DNA of 64,000 bases from Romanomermis culicivorax (GCA_963922205.1 CAWUHX010000046.1:1116001-1180000), one strand, 5' to 3'; counted from the first letter of the stretch, positions 9,529-21,603 are shown. Program-made: numbers and translations. Notes: generated from the letters alone by a model not told the origin.

Positions 9529-10890
9529 GTGATAGTATGGGATGCATCAAAGATAGTCTCTCCTTGCAAATATGTTGAACTACGGACATATTCAGCAGTT
9601 TATGGTGGCTCATTCTATATTATTGATGCCATTCAGGGTGCATTCTCAATTCTCTATGTACCACTGAGTGAGATAAAAGGACACCACTGCTTACCTGTTG
9701 ATGTCCTCTTAACTCATCAATGTGTAGCCCTAAAAATAATTAATAGGTACAGAACAAAAAGAGCCTCCAATCCCTCTCGTCCCTCACGACCACAACCACC
9801 CAAACCAGTAAATCCAGTCAATGCTAAGCTACAGTACTTGGAAGCCAAAATATTGGCAATGGAAACAAATGATTTTCGTGAAGTGTGGTCAAACTTTTGC
9901 CACATGAACAACCGACAGATAAATATAATCAACCAACTATTACAATTAGATTCACTTGGAGCTCGAGTACTCCTCAATGGAAACGATATTCACCTCAAGT
10001 TTGCTGGAGAAGCTTTATTAGTATGGGAATGCAAAAAGTATACAGCATCTAAAATCTTCTGGGACTACCAAGTTAATGGAACATGCTATGAGCTCCTTCC
10101 TGTCCTTATTAATAAATTAATGTTTGCTACCTCAGGCAGTCAAGATTTAGTTTCCACTTCACTTACCATAAATTGTAATCATCACATAAGTGGAATCTTT
10201 CAAAACACTCCACAGGATTGGAGAACAGAATGGGGACCTGTCCATGTGAGCATGCTCCCCGTAGAATTTTTGATGCATTCAGTGCCTAATGTAACTGTAT
10301 TCAATGCGCCAGCAATATTTTACAACCAATTAGAAGGCACCATTCATGGCCTGGGAATGTTCAAAAATTGCATGAGTAAAGTGATGAAACTTCAGACACA
10401 AATAAATCAACTTATAGAATACAATTCCGCTTTTTCACTACATCCATCACCTACCAAAGAAATGATTGAAGTTGCTGGAAATGCTGCAAGTAATATGATG
10501 CAGGTACCCAGTAAAAATCTTGAACATTTAATTGGTAGTGCTACAAAGGGAACTGCTGAATTAGCCAATATGCTCTTAGCTGGACCATTACAACTGATAT
10601 TTAACCTAATAGTCACTGTCGCAGCACTATTCAGGATAGCTTTCATCATCTATCTAATAGTAAAATCAAAGCTTGGTTATTGCTTTCGATGTTTTTCAAT
10701 GCCAAAATTTTTGAGGTGCAAAAACCACAGAGTTAGAAACCAGAAAATACTTTTCAATGGTGCATGTGACACAGTAACAATCTCTTGTTATGAACCATTG
10801 AGAAATAATCAACTACCAAGACTCCTACCAGCAAATAGAGAAGCATCCATTTCATATATTGCTGATAGCCACACTATCTTTACTGAGTAA
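9529..10890 (+). pseudogene. Copy B env-like glycoprotein, C-terminal part with furin-like site and TM
   Basis: A 453-codon frame, open from just after a TGA (9526-9528), so its apparent GTG start is not real. It aligns with residues about 765-1250 of the copy C polyprotein. Residues 75-78 (9751-9762) read R-T-K-R, a perfect furin-type R-X-K-R motif, placed before an amphipathic region (N-A-K-L-Q-Y-L...). This fits cleavage into surface and transmembrane subunits. The conserved block G-E-A-L-x-V-W-x-C ... T-C-Y-x-L-L-P ... N-C-x-H-H is present, then N-glycosylation sequons, and a TM segment at residues 356-378 (10594-10662) followed by a Cys- and Lys-rich tail. The position between gag and protease is the same as in copy C. 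The viral source of this glycoprotein type is not established here. Confidence 0.82.
9751..9762 (+). other. Furin-type cleavage motif R-T-K-R in copy B env
   Basis: Codons AGA ACA AAA AGA encode R-T-K-R, matching the R-X-K/R-R consensus for furin-like proteases, in the hinge between the Cys-rich N-terminal and helical C-terminal parts. The intact copy C lacks the motif at the aligned place. Confidence 0.55.
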
Positions 10891-11563
10891 GAGCCATCTC
10901 CAAAAAGTAAATCAGAACAATCAATCCAAAAATCAACCCATCATCAATTTAATTGACCTGCCAGTAGGTGCAACCTCTCTAACCGCTCACATTGTGCCAT
11001 TGGCTGGTCATGTACATCTATTACTAATATCTAATACACCTATTGTAATTAACGATTTTCAAATAATGATGAAAGTTTTTGTAATGGACAACTGTCCTCA
11101 ACAAATGATTTTGGGCAACAATTCTCTTGTCCAGATAGGTGGTAAAATGACCATTGATATCATAAGATAATGGGTTCGTTTTGATGTCCGGTCTCAGATT
11201 CCCTTAATCAAAGGCCTCAAATCCTGTCCAGCACAAAGGGAAATGCCAAAAGTAAAGAAAATGCCCATCCATCCAGCTGAATCAAAAATTGTACCACCTC
11301 GTAGTATTATCAAGTTAACTACACTACAGAAGGCCCCAAATTTGCCAGAACAAGTTAACCTTGTCTTACCTGCAGAAACTTTGATGCAACAAAATAATCT
11401 GATTATTAAGGAAATGCTGGTAACCCAGAATACACCTATTGAAGTCCTCTGTCAAAACTCAATGGTAGCACCAGTAAAATTGTTCAAAAATACGACACTA
11501 GGGTATATAGAAATATTTAGTCAGAGCAATGTTGTAAAAATGGAGTCCATCCTATTTCATTGA
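10740..11563 (+). pseudogene. Copy B protease and protease-RT linker, frameshifted
   Basis: The region after the env tail aligns with the aspartic protease of copy C in two frames. The first half is in the env frame to 10890; there the active-site D-T-G seems to read D-T-V (about 10768), although alignment is loose. The second half is in the 10859-11170 frame, with the I-L-G-N-N-S-L motif at about 11107 matching the L-L-G-K-N-F motif of copy C. The linker to RT is in the 11243-11563 frame (106 codons), with the P-P-R-S-I-I-K-L start and the C-Q-N-S segment aligning with copy C residues about 1345-1420. Several frame changes and the altered catalytic triad mean it is dead. Confidence 0.6.
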
Positions 11564-12447
11564 AGATAAAGATATCAATAGTTCAGCTGAAAACCTCATT
11601 GAACAAAAGCAAAGAAACTGTCCAGCTAATCAATATGATATTATGAGCCAATTTTTAATTGATAATATGGACATTTTTGCTCTCTCTGATACTGACCTCG
11701 GAAGAACTGATATAATGAAGCATAAGATAGAAACCCAAGACCATCCACCAATAAAACAAAGACCTTATTGTGTCCCTTTTTCTCCAAAGAAAAATCATTG
11801 ATGATAATGTGCAGGATCTTTTGGGTAGGAAACTCATACAGCCATCAAGCTGCCCATGGTCAAGTCCTGTAGTACCTGTCAAAAAGAAAGATGAATCTAT
11901 AAGATTCTGTGTCAACTACCATAAGCTCAATGATGTCACAAAGAAAGATGTATTTCCGCTACCTAGTATTGATGATATACTTGACACTGTAGGGAAATCT
12001 AAATGCTTTTCCACATTGGATCTTGCCTCAGGCTACTGGCAGGTGGAAGTAGATCAAACAGATCGTGGAAAAACAGCATTCAGAACCTATTCAGGATTAT
12101 ATGAATTCAATGTTATGCCATTCAGACTTTACAATGCTCCAGCAACATTCCAAAGAACCATGAACAAAGTTTTGACTGGCCTGAAAAACTGTTTTGTTTA
12201 CTTGGATGACATATTGGTCTGCACAGAGACAGTCGAAAAGCATAAAGAAGTGCTTGAAGAAGTTTTTAAATGGCTGCGGTTGGCAAATCTCAAGTTGAAG
12301 TTGAAAAAGAGTCAATTTTTGCAGGAGGAGGTCAGTTTCCTTGGATATAAAGTCACTGCTATGGGCTTGAAAGCCGATGATTCAAAAATTAAAGCTGTCA
12401 AAGAGTTTCCACAGCCCAAGGATAGGATGCAGCTGAAATCCTTTCTA
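11564..12447 (+). pseudogene. Copy B reverse transcriptase, finger and palm
   Basis: RT homologous to copies A and C. The first part (to about 11800) is in one frame, then an open stretch to 12450 encodes most of the palm: V-N-Y-H-K-L-N (about 11910), D-V-F-P-L-P (about 11947), L-D-L-A-S-G-Y-W (about 12016), M-P-F-R-L-Y-N-A-P (about 12115) and a good catalytic box Y-L-D-D (about 12199-12210). The frame stops at 12448-12450, but that TAG belongs to the MITE inserted at 12448, not to the RT gene. The reading frame resumes at 12695. The frameshift near 11800 is a separate break. Confidence 0.85.
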
Positions 12448-12692
12448 TAGTCTGTTTTTTATAAAATGCTCCCAAACAGAAAAGTAACATAAATCAGTAT
12501 TGTCGTCAAAATCGTTTACATAGAGCTCTTTCTGCAAAGTTTTTCGCTGGAAAAATTGTTAAAGGTTAGGTCAGTATGCTCACAAATTTCCAGTCTTATG
12601 TGATATATTGTTTATTAGAAAATCGTGAAAATCTGAAATACTACTTGCTTTCCACTTTCATTATTTAGAAACATTTAAAGAAAAACAGACTA
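12448..12692. mobile_element. TA-flanked MITE (TAGTCTG family) inside RT
   Basis: Ends TAGTCTGTTTTT and AAAAACAGACTA form inverted repeats of about 30 bp with mismatches. TA dinucleotides at 12446-12447 and 12693-12694 are the target duplication, as in Tc1/mariner-type elements. The 245-bp element has no ORF. It splits the RT codon series of copy B exactly between two codons. Related copies in this window are at 31957-32202, 32203-32422, about 34026-34276, about 36004-36251 and 56403 to about 56633. Confidence 0.88.
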
Positions 12693-12694
12693 TA

Positions 12695-13497
12695 GGACTA
12701 GCAACCTTCTATAGAAAATTCATTCCGAGTTTTGCAGATATTGCTCATCCTCTTCACAAACTTCTCCGTAAAGCCATACTGTTCCATTGGACAGATTCTT
12801 GTGAGCAAGCTTTCCAAATACTCAAGCAGGCATTAATTACAGCTCCCGTACTGGCTTACCCTGACTATAGTAAACCCTTCATCATCAAAACTGATGCAAG
12901 TAAAGATGCTCTAGGAGGGGTACTTGCTCAAATTCACAATGATAATGAAAAGCCAATTGCGTACATCAGCCGAGCATCAAGCAAGCATGAAAAGAAAAAG
13001 TAATTGAATTAGGGGCACTTGCTATTGTCTGGGCAATAAAGACCCTCCGGCCTTACTTTTATGGTCAGGAATGCATCCTTGTCACAGATCACGCACCACT
13101 GCAGTACATTTACAAGAATCCATCTACCAGCTTGAGATTGGCAAGATGGAAGATGGAGCTGTTGGAATACAATATCTCTATTAAATACAAACCAGGAAAG
13201 AATAACAATGATGCAGATGCACTGTCTCATATCAGAATGGATGATGAAAAAATAAATGTGATACAAGGAATCGAAGAAGATGATAGTTCAAATGAAAAAA
13301 ATGACAATGGAAGTCACAACCTGGTTGCCCAAGAGCAAAGAACTGATAAATTTTGCAAATGGATAATTGATTATCTTGGGAAAGCATACATCGATCCTAC
13401 AATGTCTGCTGAAGATACCCAGTTCTTATTGGCTGAAGCCTCTCAGTATATGATTTTGGACAATCTACTGTATCGTAGAGGTAACAAAGATAACTGA
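12695..13497 (+). pseudogene. Copy B RT end, RNase H and linker
   Basis: It picks up directly after the MITE with the RT connection (G-L-A-T-F-Y-R-K-F) and runs into RNase H: T-D-A-S near 12891, then a frame change at about 13000, after which E-L-G-A-L-A-I-V-W-A (about 13008), T-D-H-A-P-L (about 13084) and D-A-D-A-L-S (about 13212) follow in a frame that is open to 13497. The metal-binding residues are present, but the frameshift separates them. The last 90 codons are the acidic linker leading to integrase, closed by TGA at 13495. Confidence 0.85.
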
Positions 13498-14590
13498 TCA
13501 CCTCGTATAGTGGTGCCACAGTCCCTGACAACAAAAATATTCAAATTGTATCATGAAGACAAGTTTAGTCTTCATTTAGGATTTACGAAAATGCTCACCA
13601 AAATTTGCAAAAGATTCTATTGGCACAACCTGAATAGTGTCATTCATAAGATGTGCAAGGAGTGTGTAAAATGCTTCTCCTACAAGCAACCAAGTCAGAA
13701 GACAAAAGTTCCAATGCAATCCGTATTGATCCCTGGGAATCCATTCTCAATGATTGCAGTTGATGTTATGGGTCCCTTGCCTCTCACAGAGCATGGTTTG
13801 TTTTAATGGACTACTTTATGAAGTGGCCCGATGTATTTGCAGTGAATAATGTCACAGCAGAGATAACAGCGAGACTTTTTGTAGAAAATATAGTTTGTCG
13901 CTTTGGTAGCCCACATCAAATCCTGTCTGACTGTGGTACAAATTTTACATCAAATTTATTTTGACAAATAGCACGACTTTGTGAAACGGAATAGAAACTA
14001 ACAACACCGTACCACCCCCAAAGTGATGGTATGGTAGAATGATTCAATTGCACACTGACAAATATGCTGAAAATGTATGTTTCTACGACCTACAATAATT
14101 GGGATGCTCACTTACCATATGCCCTTTTTGCCTATCAGACATCAGTCCATGAATCTACCAAGGAAACACCCTTCTACTTACTGTACGGACGTAATGCCCG
14201 GATTCCTGGAGATGAAAACTTCGCAGTGTACCGAAGCCCCTATGTTGAGAGCTTTTCATCATACAAAGAAGAGCTTCAAGATCGACTGACTGTGGCATGG
14301 CAAATAGCATCAGAGCACATACAACAAGCGCAATGACTGCAGAAAACCCAATATGATAAAACAGCCAAGATTGTGATCTTCAAGAAAGGAGATATAGTTT
14401 ATTTGCATAATCCAACCATAAAGCAAGGGAAGTCCCCCAAGTATACCATATATTGGTATGGACCATATCGAATCATGAAGATGGACCCGCCCAATGCCCA
14501 CATATGACTTATAACAAAGCCAGGTAGTCCCCTCAAAGTTGTTCATGTCAATCGGTTACAACTATTCACCACAGAGACCAAGCCTTTGTG
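13498..14590 (+). pseudogene. Copy B integrase, multiply broken
   Basis: The HHCC zinc domain is readable (His near 13549 and 13576, C-K-E-C-V-K-C near 13657-13675), followed by the first catalytic Asp in D-V-M-G-P-L-P (about 13762). A frame change at about 13800 puts the rest in other frames. The second Asp is in S-D-C-G-T-N-F (about 13927). The D-G-M-V-E motif with the catalytic Glu (about 14025-14040) is followed at once by a stop. More stops lie at about 13963, 13993 and 14335. The C-terminal region ends at 14589 with a TGA, 30 bases before the polypurine tract. Gypsy-type DDE integrase, not functional. Confidence 0.82.
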
Positions 14591-14619
14591 AAATTTTATA
14601 TTTCAATGTAGGTTTTTCT

Positions 14620-14631
14620 TAAGGGGTGAGG
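14620..14631 (+). other. Polypurine tract of copy B
   Basis: TAAGGGGTGAGG directly precedes the TG of the 3' LTR. It is purine-rich with one internal T, which fits a plus-strand primer site. Confidence 0.6.
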
Positions 14632-15035
14632 TGTAAGGAATGGTTTATTTGTTGATATTCATTATTTCTCGTCTTAACTTTCTTGTACAATTTTCTGTAA
14701 TGTCCAATCTATCTCTTTTCTATAACTAACTTTTCTAGTTTGATTCCATATTTTGTGTTTACTCTATTGCTATAATTTTGATATAATTAGCTATCTATCG
14801 GAGCTCAATCGTTCTAATGGGAATAATATTTACTTAGCTGTTTTACCGCTTATAGACGTTTGTCATAAGGATACATGCAGGGAGAGAGCTAGAGCAGAGC
14901 TAGAGCCAATCTATCAGTGTGATTCGCCATAACTTTAGTTGCCTTACGCTATATTATAACGGCTACCCAACGTTTAGGATATTGGCTTCGTATTACGGCT
15001 ACCCAATAAAAGCTTAATATATCGTTATCATTATA
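14632..15035 (+). repeat. 3' LTR of copy B
   Basis: Starts TGTAAGGAATGG and ends CGTTATCATTATA, aligning end to end with 6233-6634. The AATAAA at 15005-15010 is conserved. Confidence 0.9.
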
Positions 15036-17465
15036 ATATGAACAACATTTGCATAAACGTCTAGGCTTACTGTTACTTCTGAAACATTGGAATATAGTGA
15101 AAAATCAATGAATTTGATCAAATTTTTAGAATTTTTATGGTTTTGATTTTGATACATTTCAGTTTCAATACTGTAGATGAGACAACCAACACCTAGAAGA
15201 GTCTTTATATGGAAAAATGCTAGTTCAAATTAAAAATTCCATGAGCGTTTTTGAAGATGACGATTAGGCCTTCAATGCATGAGTCATGATGAGGCTTCCA
15301 ATCGCCCATCAAAATTTTTGTTTATTATGGTTTCTAGCAAAGACTTTATTCTCTTCAACAATCTCTGAGTGGCCACATTTCTAGCAACCCATGTAGGAAA
15401 ATTTTTTATCAGCATAAATTTACTTTCAAGTGCAAATTACCAACGATCCGGATACGCCAACATAAACCCCACCAGTCTGTAGAAAATTGAACGCTGAAAG
15501 CAAAAAAATTTATTTTGCAAAACTTCATTTTGAATATTGGCAAGGTTATAAAAAGAAACGGGTAGCACTAAAACCCTGATCGGGTCCACAGATCCAGATC
15601 GACCCGAATCATGATAAATCAGTGGATCGGGTTTTTTTCTCCTAAAATTAGGTTTTTGGGTGCTTAAAACCCCAATCATGACAGATCAGTCCGTCGATCG
15701 GGATCTGTTGCAAATAGGTCTAAAAGACGGATTTTCGTCACGGATCCCCCTACAGATCGGTCTTCAGGAACCCAAATCTTTGATCCGGATCAAATTTTTT
15801 CGAATTTTTTTGTCATGATGAGTATTTTCGCATCACATATTTAGATTTTGATCCAAATCACTATTGTTGATCCAGATCAAATTTTTTTGACCTAGACAAA
15901 ATTTTTTCGTCGCCATAAGCATTTTTGTGTCAGGTATTCACATTTTGATCCGCATCAAATTTTTTGATCCGGATCAATGTTTTTTTATATTTTTTGACCT
16001 AGACCAAATTTTTTGTTTTTTTGAACCAAACTACAATTTTCCGTCATTATGGCACATATGTTCCCTTTATGTATTCAGATCCGAATTTTCTTTAATGCAT
16101 TTTTGGCTCAAAGTTTGAGTGATCTGACTGGGATCCACAATGCATTTTTGGCTCAAAGTTTGAGTGATCTGACTGGGATCCACAACAGATCACTCGAAAA
16201 CAGTTACAATACATGTTCGTATCAATTTGTATGGTCAAAACAAGTTGAATGTTTTGAATGCATGGCCGAAAATGTCCACTCATTTTTGGTCTTAGAATTT
16301 TAGTCATATTCAGTTATCAGTCGATCAATATGGAATTTGAAACTTATTTTACTTGAAAGAAAAATTACAGTAAAATAAGTATGTACACTAGCAAACTAGA
16401 AACAAATAAAAACAAAAACAAATAAAATACATCAGGGGGTACACAAAGACCCTAAATATGGGCTTTAACCACCAATTCATCGTCCCCCTTCCTCGATCTT
16501 TATTTTTACTAAAATAATAAAGAAGTTTAAACACAATATTGATGCAATGTTCCTATTAATTGTTTTATAATTCAAGTGATCCGACACCGAACTTCAATGG
16601 ATCAATCCAGTATTAGGGGTTGAAACCTTAAAAACAATTTGAAAACTAGTTTGTATCACCTGGAACATTTACAAATCAAAAATTTGATACTTTGGAATCT
16701 TTTAAAAATTTCAAGATTTTCTTTTAATTTTTTAAAAACCAATTTAGTACTGTTGGCGATATTTAAAAACGTAGGAAAACAAGTTTCCTAAACTTTGTAC
16801 ATGCATTTTGGGTCTAAAATTTGAAGATCCGTCAAAATGAATCTGTGTTTTTCCCTGAAATTTTCAAAGTCAAAAACCTTAAAAATACTTTGGAAACTTG
16901 TTTGCATCACCTCCTATCATCAACGGAACATTTACAAACCAAAAATTAACAAATTTGAGATTTTTTCAATTTTTCAAAATTTCTTCAATTTTTCAAATTT
17001 TTTTCAATTTTTCAAATTTTTTTAAATTTTTTTTCATATTTAAGTTTTTTTTCAAAAGTTTCCAAAACTAGTTTAGAAATGTCGAGCATGCTTGAAAACG
17101 TAGGAAAACAAGTTTCCTAAACTTTGAGCACATTTTTCGGGAAGAAAATTGTTGATCCGTCGCCAAGTAACCCGGATTTTAGTCATGCACGACTAAAACC
17201 CGGATCGGCCCTCAACGAATCACCCAATTTTCAAACTCAAAAACCTTAAAAATATTCTGGAAACATGATATAAGCACTTCCTATCCTCACAGGAACATCT
17301 ACAAACCGAAAGTTTAAGGTTTTGAAACTTTTTAAAATTTTTCTAAAATTTGAAATTTTTTTAAAATTTAAAAACTTTTTTGAAAATTTTCCAAAAATTT
17401 TTTTTGGAAAAACGCGATAAATTGGATACCTATTGAGATCTTGTTGAGATTTATTCGAAGACAGG
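15036..17465. repeat. Non-coding AT-rich DNA with GATCCGG and other direct repeats
   Basis: No gene is recognised. 15560-16020 repeatedly carries GATCCGGATCAAATTTTTT-like units and the GATCGGG/CCCGATC motif, giving many BamHI-like GGATCC/GATCCGG sites. Three related blocks of roughly 250-330 bp lie at about 16570-16810, 16815-17140 and 17150-17430. They share CAAAAACCTTAAAAATA, GGAACATTTACAAAC and the AAACGTAGGAAAACAAGTTT block (16762 and 17096). Runs of TTTTTCAAAT at about 16960-17040 expand the second block. Confidence 0.6.
16094..16183. repeat. Perfect 2 x 45-bp tandem repeat
   Basis: A 45-bp unit that opens AATGCATTTTTGGCTCAAAG and closes GGGATCCAC is repeated exactly (16094-16138, 16139-16183). 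Identity of the two units points to a recent duplication. Confidence 0.9.
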
Positions 17466-19599
17466 CACGGCGTTTTTGGTCTGCCATTGGGCGTCACATG
17501 ACTGCCTTCCTCAAAAATCAATAGTTCTCGGGTACTTTTGGTACTTCTAAATCTTTTTTGCGATATACTGTAGTCAAAAAATTGGAAAATTATCACAGAG
17601 TAGTGTTTGTTTTTTGAATTTGAAGTTAGTCTGCCGATAAAATTTGAAATATTTCTTCGGAGTTTTGCGTGATAATTTTTTTGCAACGTGGTTTTAATTA
17701 TTCTTTCGCATATCATCGGACTCCGAAAAATTGTGGGCTCGCGTGCTGCTGTTATTTTGTGTTTTTTCTTGGATTTTGAATTTCTTAGTTTGCATTCACT
17801 GTTTTTTCCCTGGGCCTTTTCCTTCTTGTTTAGGGATCAAATTTTTTTGCCCGATTTTCCCGAAGTCGTTTTTTCGCTTAAAAATGCTTGTGTTTTTGAG
17901 TGTTTTTAAGGTTTTTCAAGCCTTCCTTTGTTTTTAGAGATTTTAGAGCCGTTATTAACTCATCGAAATTGACGAAAAAATTGAAATTTCTGAGTTTGAG
18001 GTTTAATCTACTACAAGCATTGCAGAACAAATTTTCAAGCAAACTATCCAACAGCATAATGACTTTGAATTACTTGTGAAATCGATGCTTAAATCCCCTA
18101 TTCTATGATGACAAGTGAGGAGAGCACAAAAAATGGTGTATTTTTTGGATATTGACATTGTGTGATGCTTGGAAATCAATTTTCTGAACCTTTATTTCAA
18201 GAATTAGATGCGAATTTTGTGTTCAAAAATCGTAATTTCTAGAATTTTATTATTTTAAAAATTTTTAAACCAGTATCTCTCATGAACTTGTCCGAAAAGA
18301 TATGAGTAAGAAGAGTAGAAGTTTCAGAAAACTACTTCCGTAAAACTTTAGAATTGATTTTAGGTTAGGAAAGAAATAATCGCTTCAAAAAGCTTCGAGA
18401 CTTGACGAATTGATCTTTCTCAAAAACCGTGTCAAGGAAAAAATTCGAACCTTCATTAAATATCATGGTAAAATATTGAAGATTACCAATTAAAACATGA
18501 CATAATACTTTTAAGATGATGAAAAGTATCATCAATTAAGTGATAAAGTGAAGGTAAACATGCTAAAAGCCCGCCTGAGCTAGATAAGACATAATGATTA
18601 TTAAAGTTAAAATTGGCGCGAAGCACCAAAAAACTTTGAGATTATGACGTTCTAAAATACATCAAAATATATCTTTTCTGTATCTGATCCCCTAAATTTT
18701 TGTTCTCCAAATAGGCAAAGATCCCTAATTTTTTTCAATGTTCCGAATTTTTTCCCAAAAAGCACGATTTGGGGGAAGAACAGTGTTAGCGTTTATCATC
18801 TCACTCACTACACCTAGAGCAGTCAAGAACTCGAAGCTTGACATATAAGATTCTTTTTATAATTTGTGAATAGGGAAATATTGCCTTGTGCTGTTCCCGT
18901 GGGGGGAAACACTGTTTTTCCGCCAATTTTCTCGAACCGAAAGTCTATTTCCCAATTTTCCGCAAGTCGTTTTTTCGCTTAATAAGGCTGAGATTCTTTA
19001 TTCACGTGTTTTTGAACTTAGTTAAGCATTGTGGCATTTTCAATGTCGTTAATTCTTTAAAATTTGAGGAAAAAAAGTTTACATTTTCAGGTTTGATTGA
19101 ATTCGAATATTGATGTTTTTTTGCACACAGCAAACAAATTTCGGGCTGTGCAGCCGAATTTTTCCTGCAAGTTTCATAGTGCAACCGAGAGTCTGATGGC
19201 TTTTTTCGCTACATTTATAGGGTTTCCTGTCTGGTGATGCATTTTTATGCGTTTTACAACAGAAAATACCGAAAATCTTCTGGCAATTCGCATCTGATTC
19301 CAAACCATAAATGTTGTATGATTCTTATTATTTCTCTTGTGCAGTTAGAAAATTTCATCCTAGCCTACGCTTATGTCTTTAATACATCTGCCCAGCATGA
19401 TATGGATTAATTTTTAATAATGTTTTTTGACGTATTTGATGAAAATCAAAATTTTTCGCGATTATTTTCGTATAATAATTTTGTAGATCTGTTGAATTTT
19501 CAGCTTCTGTGAGCATAAACTGTTTGCATTTCAAAAGTGATTTAAACATTATCAGCATTGGATAATAGCAGATGTTTTCGTTGGCTGAAAAATTCAAAT

Positions 19600-20200
19600 T
19601 CTTGGTTGCTTGGATAAATTTTCGAATTTTAGTCTGCGCGCCTGAAAACTCATTGAACTCAATGAAAAGTTAGACTTTCATCTAGGAAATAGAAACTGAA
19701 AAATTCAGTTTCCAGCATTATAGAATTAAAACTGCAACATTTTTCCAGTTAAGGGAATAACTTGACCGATGTTCAAGTTGAGGTTAAAATACCTATCGCA
19801 CTTTTTTATGCTTTAGATCATTTGAAAATAATCTCTTTCGATTAATAACTAATAATTGGTGATCGAAAAGGGAGAAAAATGTTCGACCTATTTTCTCAAT
19901 CAAATGGTCGAAAGATCATAATCGAAATTGATCGTCGATAGTTGCACAAAAATGTTCTGAAAAAATGAGTTTTCTGATGTTTTAGAAGTCTCAAAATCAA
20001 AATTTGTTTGTGCTAGGTGCCGAACAAGTTACTTTTGCCAGCCTATTCCTTTTCCTCCAAAATTCAGTAAATGCGAATGAAATACAAGCGAAGTAGCTTT
20101 TAATTTTTTTCTGATAAAATTTAGTGAATTTATCAACTTAAGAGTGAGCAACTAAAAACTTGGGGGGAAAAATTTAGTTGCACAGACTATTTTTTTGCAA
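19600..20200 (-). repeat. R3 interspersed repeat (minus orientation)
   Basis: The reverse complement matches 29040-29700 and 54680-55350. Shared pieces are the GAACAAGTTAC/GTAACTTGTTCG block next to a CGCCxAGCGCCG palindrome, the GCGAATGAAATACAAG block, and the block GTGAATTCAATGAATTTTCAGTC. Non-coding and diverged. Confidence 0.6.
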
Positions 20201-21603
20201 AAGAACCCTACATTAAATTGCATGATAAACTTAGGGATTAATCTTGCACCAGAAAATTTTTTTACATCTATTAAATAAAATCAAACATTTATTTCAAGAA
20301 TTGGGTTTGTATTTTCTTCTCAAAAGTTGAGCATTCCTTAAATTTATTTTCAAATTTTCAAAATATTATTCATTCATGGGCTCCCATTACATTTGATTGA
20401 AAAGATGCGGATAAGAAGAACAGAAATTTCTGAAAAATTCTCTCCAAAAGCTTTTGAATTCAATTTATGTTAAGAAAGGAACTATCGTTTTGAGAAGTTG
20501 GAAAGCTTGAGATGTAAATATATCCCAAGGAATGTGTCTGGAAGAATCTCAATGTTAGCAACTAAAAAATGAGATAATGCGTTTAAAGTGCTGTAAATTA
20601 TTGAAGATTAATTGTAAATGTAGACACGCTAAAAGCCGTGCCTGAGCTGAATAATAAACAATGATGATTATTAAACTCACTGGCGTAAAGTTCCCCAAAT
20701 TTTTGACATTTAGACTTTCTAAAATGCATCTGTTAAACCACGAGAAATTTCTTCTCACATGGGAAAACAGTCAAAATTTTTATAATTTTTTTTTGGTTTT
20801 TCCCCAAAAAGCAAAATTTGTGAGAAAAAACTAGTAAGCATCCTGCATGTTAACAAAGACCTGGAGTCTAGTGAGGTCGATCAATTGTTTGGGGGTGGGT
20901 TCACTTATTCCCCAAAATTTTAGGGGATGGGCGTACGAAGGAAAAAAAATTCGATTTCTTCACCAAAAATGTCGGAAAACGGTTCCAAAAATGGTGAAAA
21001 ATGTAAACATAAAAAAATTGACGTTTTTGACCATTTTTTGCTAAAAAAATTGACATTTTCAGTATTTTTCTGAACAAAAGTATAGGGGTTAGATATTGTT
21101 AGCCATAGGATTAGAAAATCTGGTGAATCGCCCAATGGCTAGACATATGGCCAACAATTTCTGGGAGGAATGTACCTATAGCACACGCCCCAATTACATG
21201 TATGGTGAGCATCCGTTGTATCCTTAAAAATTAAAAACATGTTTTTCCATCCAGATCTTTGTTTTTGGCAAAAAACTAGAAATGTGAAAGAATATTGGTC
21301 TCATTTATTAGTCAAATTCCAAAACGATTCGGGCGTTCAAAGTAGGTGCATTTTCTATGGTTCAAACTTTGGCATTTTACTATACTTTGTGCTCTAAACG
21401 ATCATAATAATTGATTGCACTATGATCTAGCTCCGAAACAACTACTTCATTTACTAGTCAGCATTTAATAATTGTTATTTTTCAAATTTCATCATTAGAT
21501 GAGAATGTGTTTTCGATCACAGAATTTGAATCAGGTTTTTGAATGACACTTGAAATTTCAACTTTCAGTATTTTATAGAATGTTGAAACCGATGTGTTGG
21601 AAG

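Larger units (their letters stand above)
6233..15035 (+). mobile_element. Copy B: second env-containing gypsy family, degenerate
   Basis: This is an 8.8-kb LTR element with ~403-bp LTRs (6233-6634, 14632-15035) that differ at roughly 7% of sites by eye, so the insertion is old. A 4-bp ATAT flanks both ends (6229-6232, 15036-15039), but it is weak evidence in AT-rich DNA. Internal order: gag, env-like glycoprotein, protease, RT, RNase H, integrase. All coding parts are broken by stops and frameshifts, and two foreign elements are inserted (7700-8682 and 12448-12692). Its proteins are clearly homologous to copy C but diverged throughout, and the LTRs are unrelated in sequence, so it is a separate family of the same lineage. 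It cannot move by itself. Confidence 0.92.

Noticed and set aside
10740..10890. Intact protease active site in copy B
   Set aside because: The only candidate reads D-T-V and the frame changes soon after; alignment is too loose to call it functional.
16094..16183. CRISPR-like direct repeats
   Set aside because: Only two adjacent copies without spacers, in a eukaryotic setting; a simple tandem duplication.
17466..17500. R1 as a Transib or CACTA transposon because it starts with CAC
   Set aside because: The start CACGGYG does not match CACWRTG or CACTA, and no inverted copy of the end was found.
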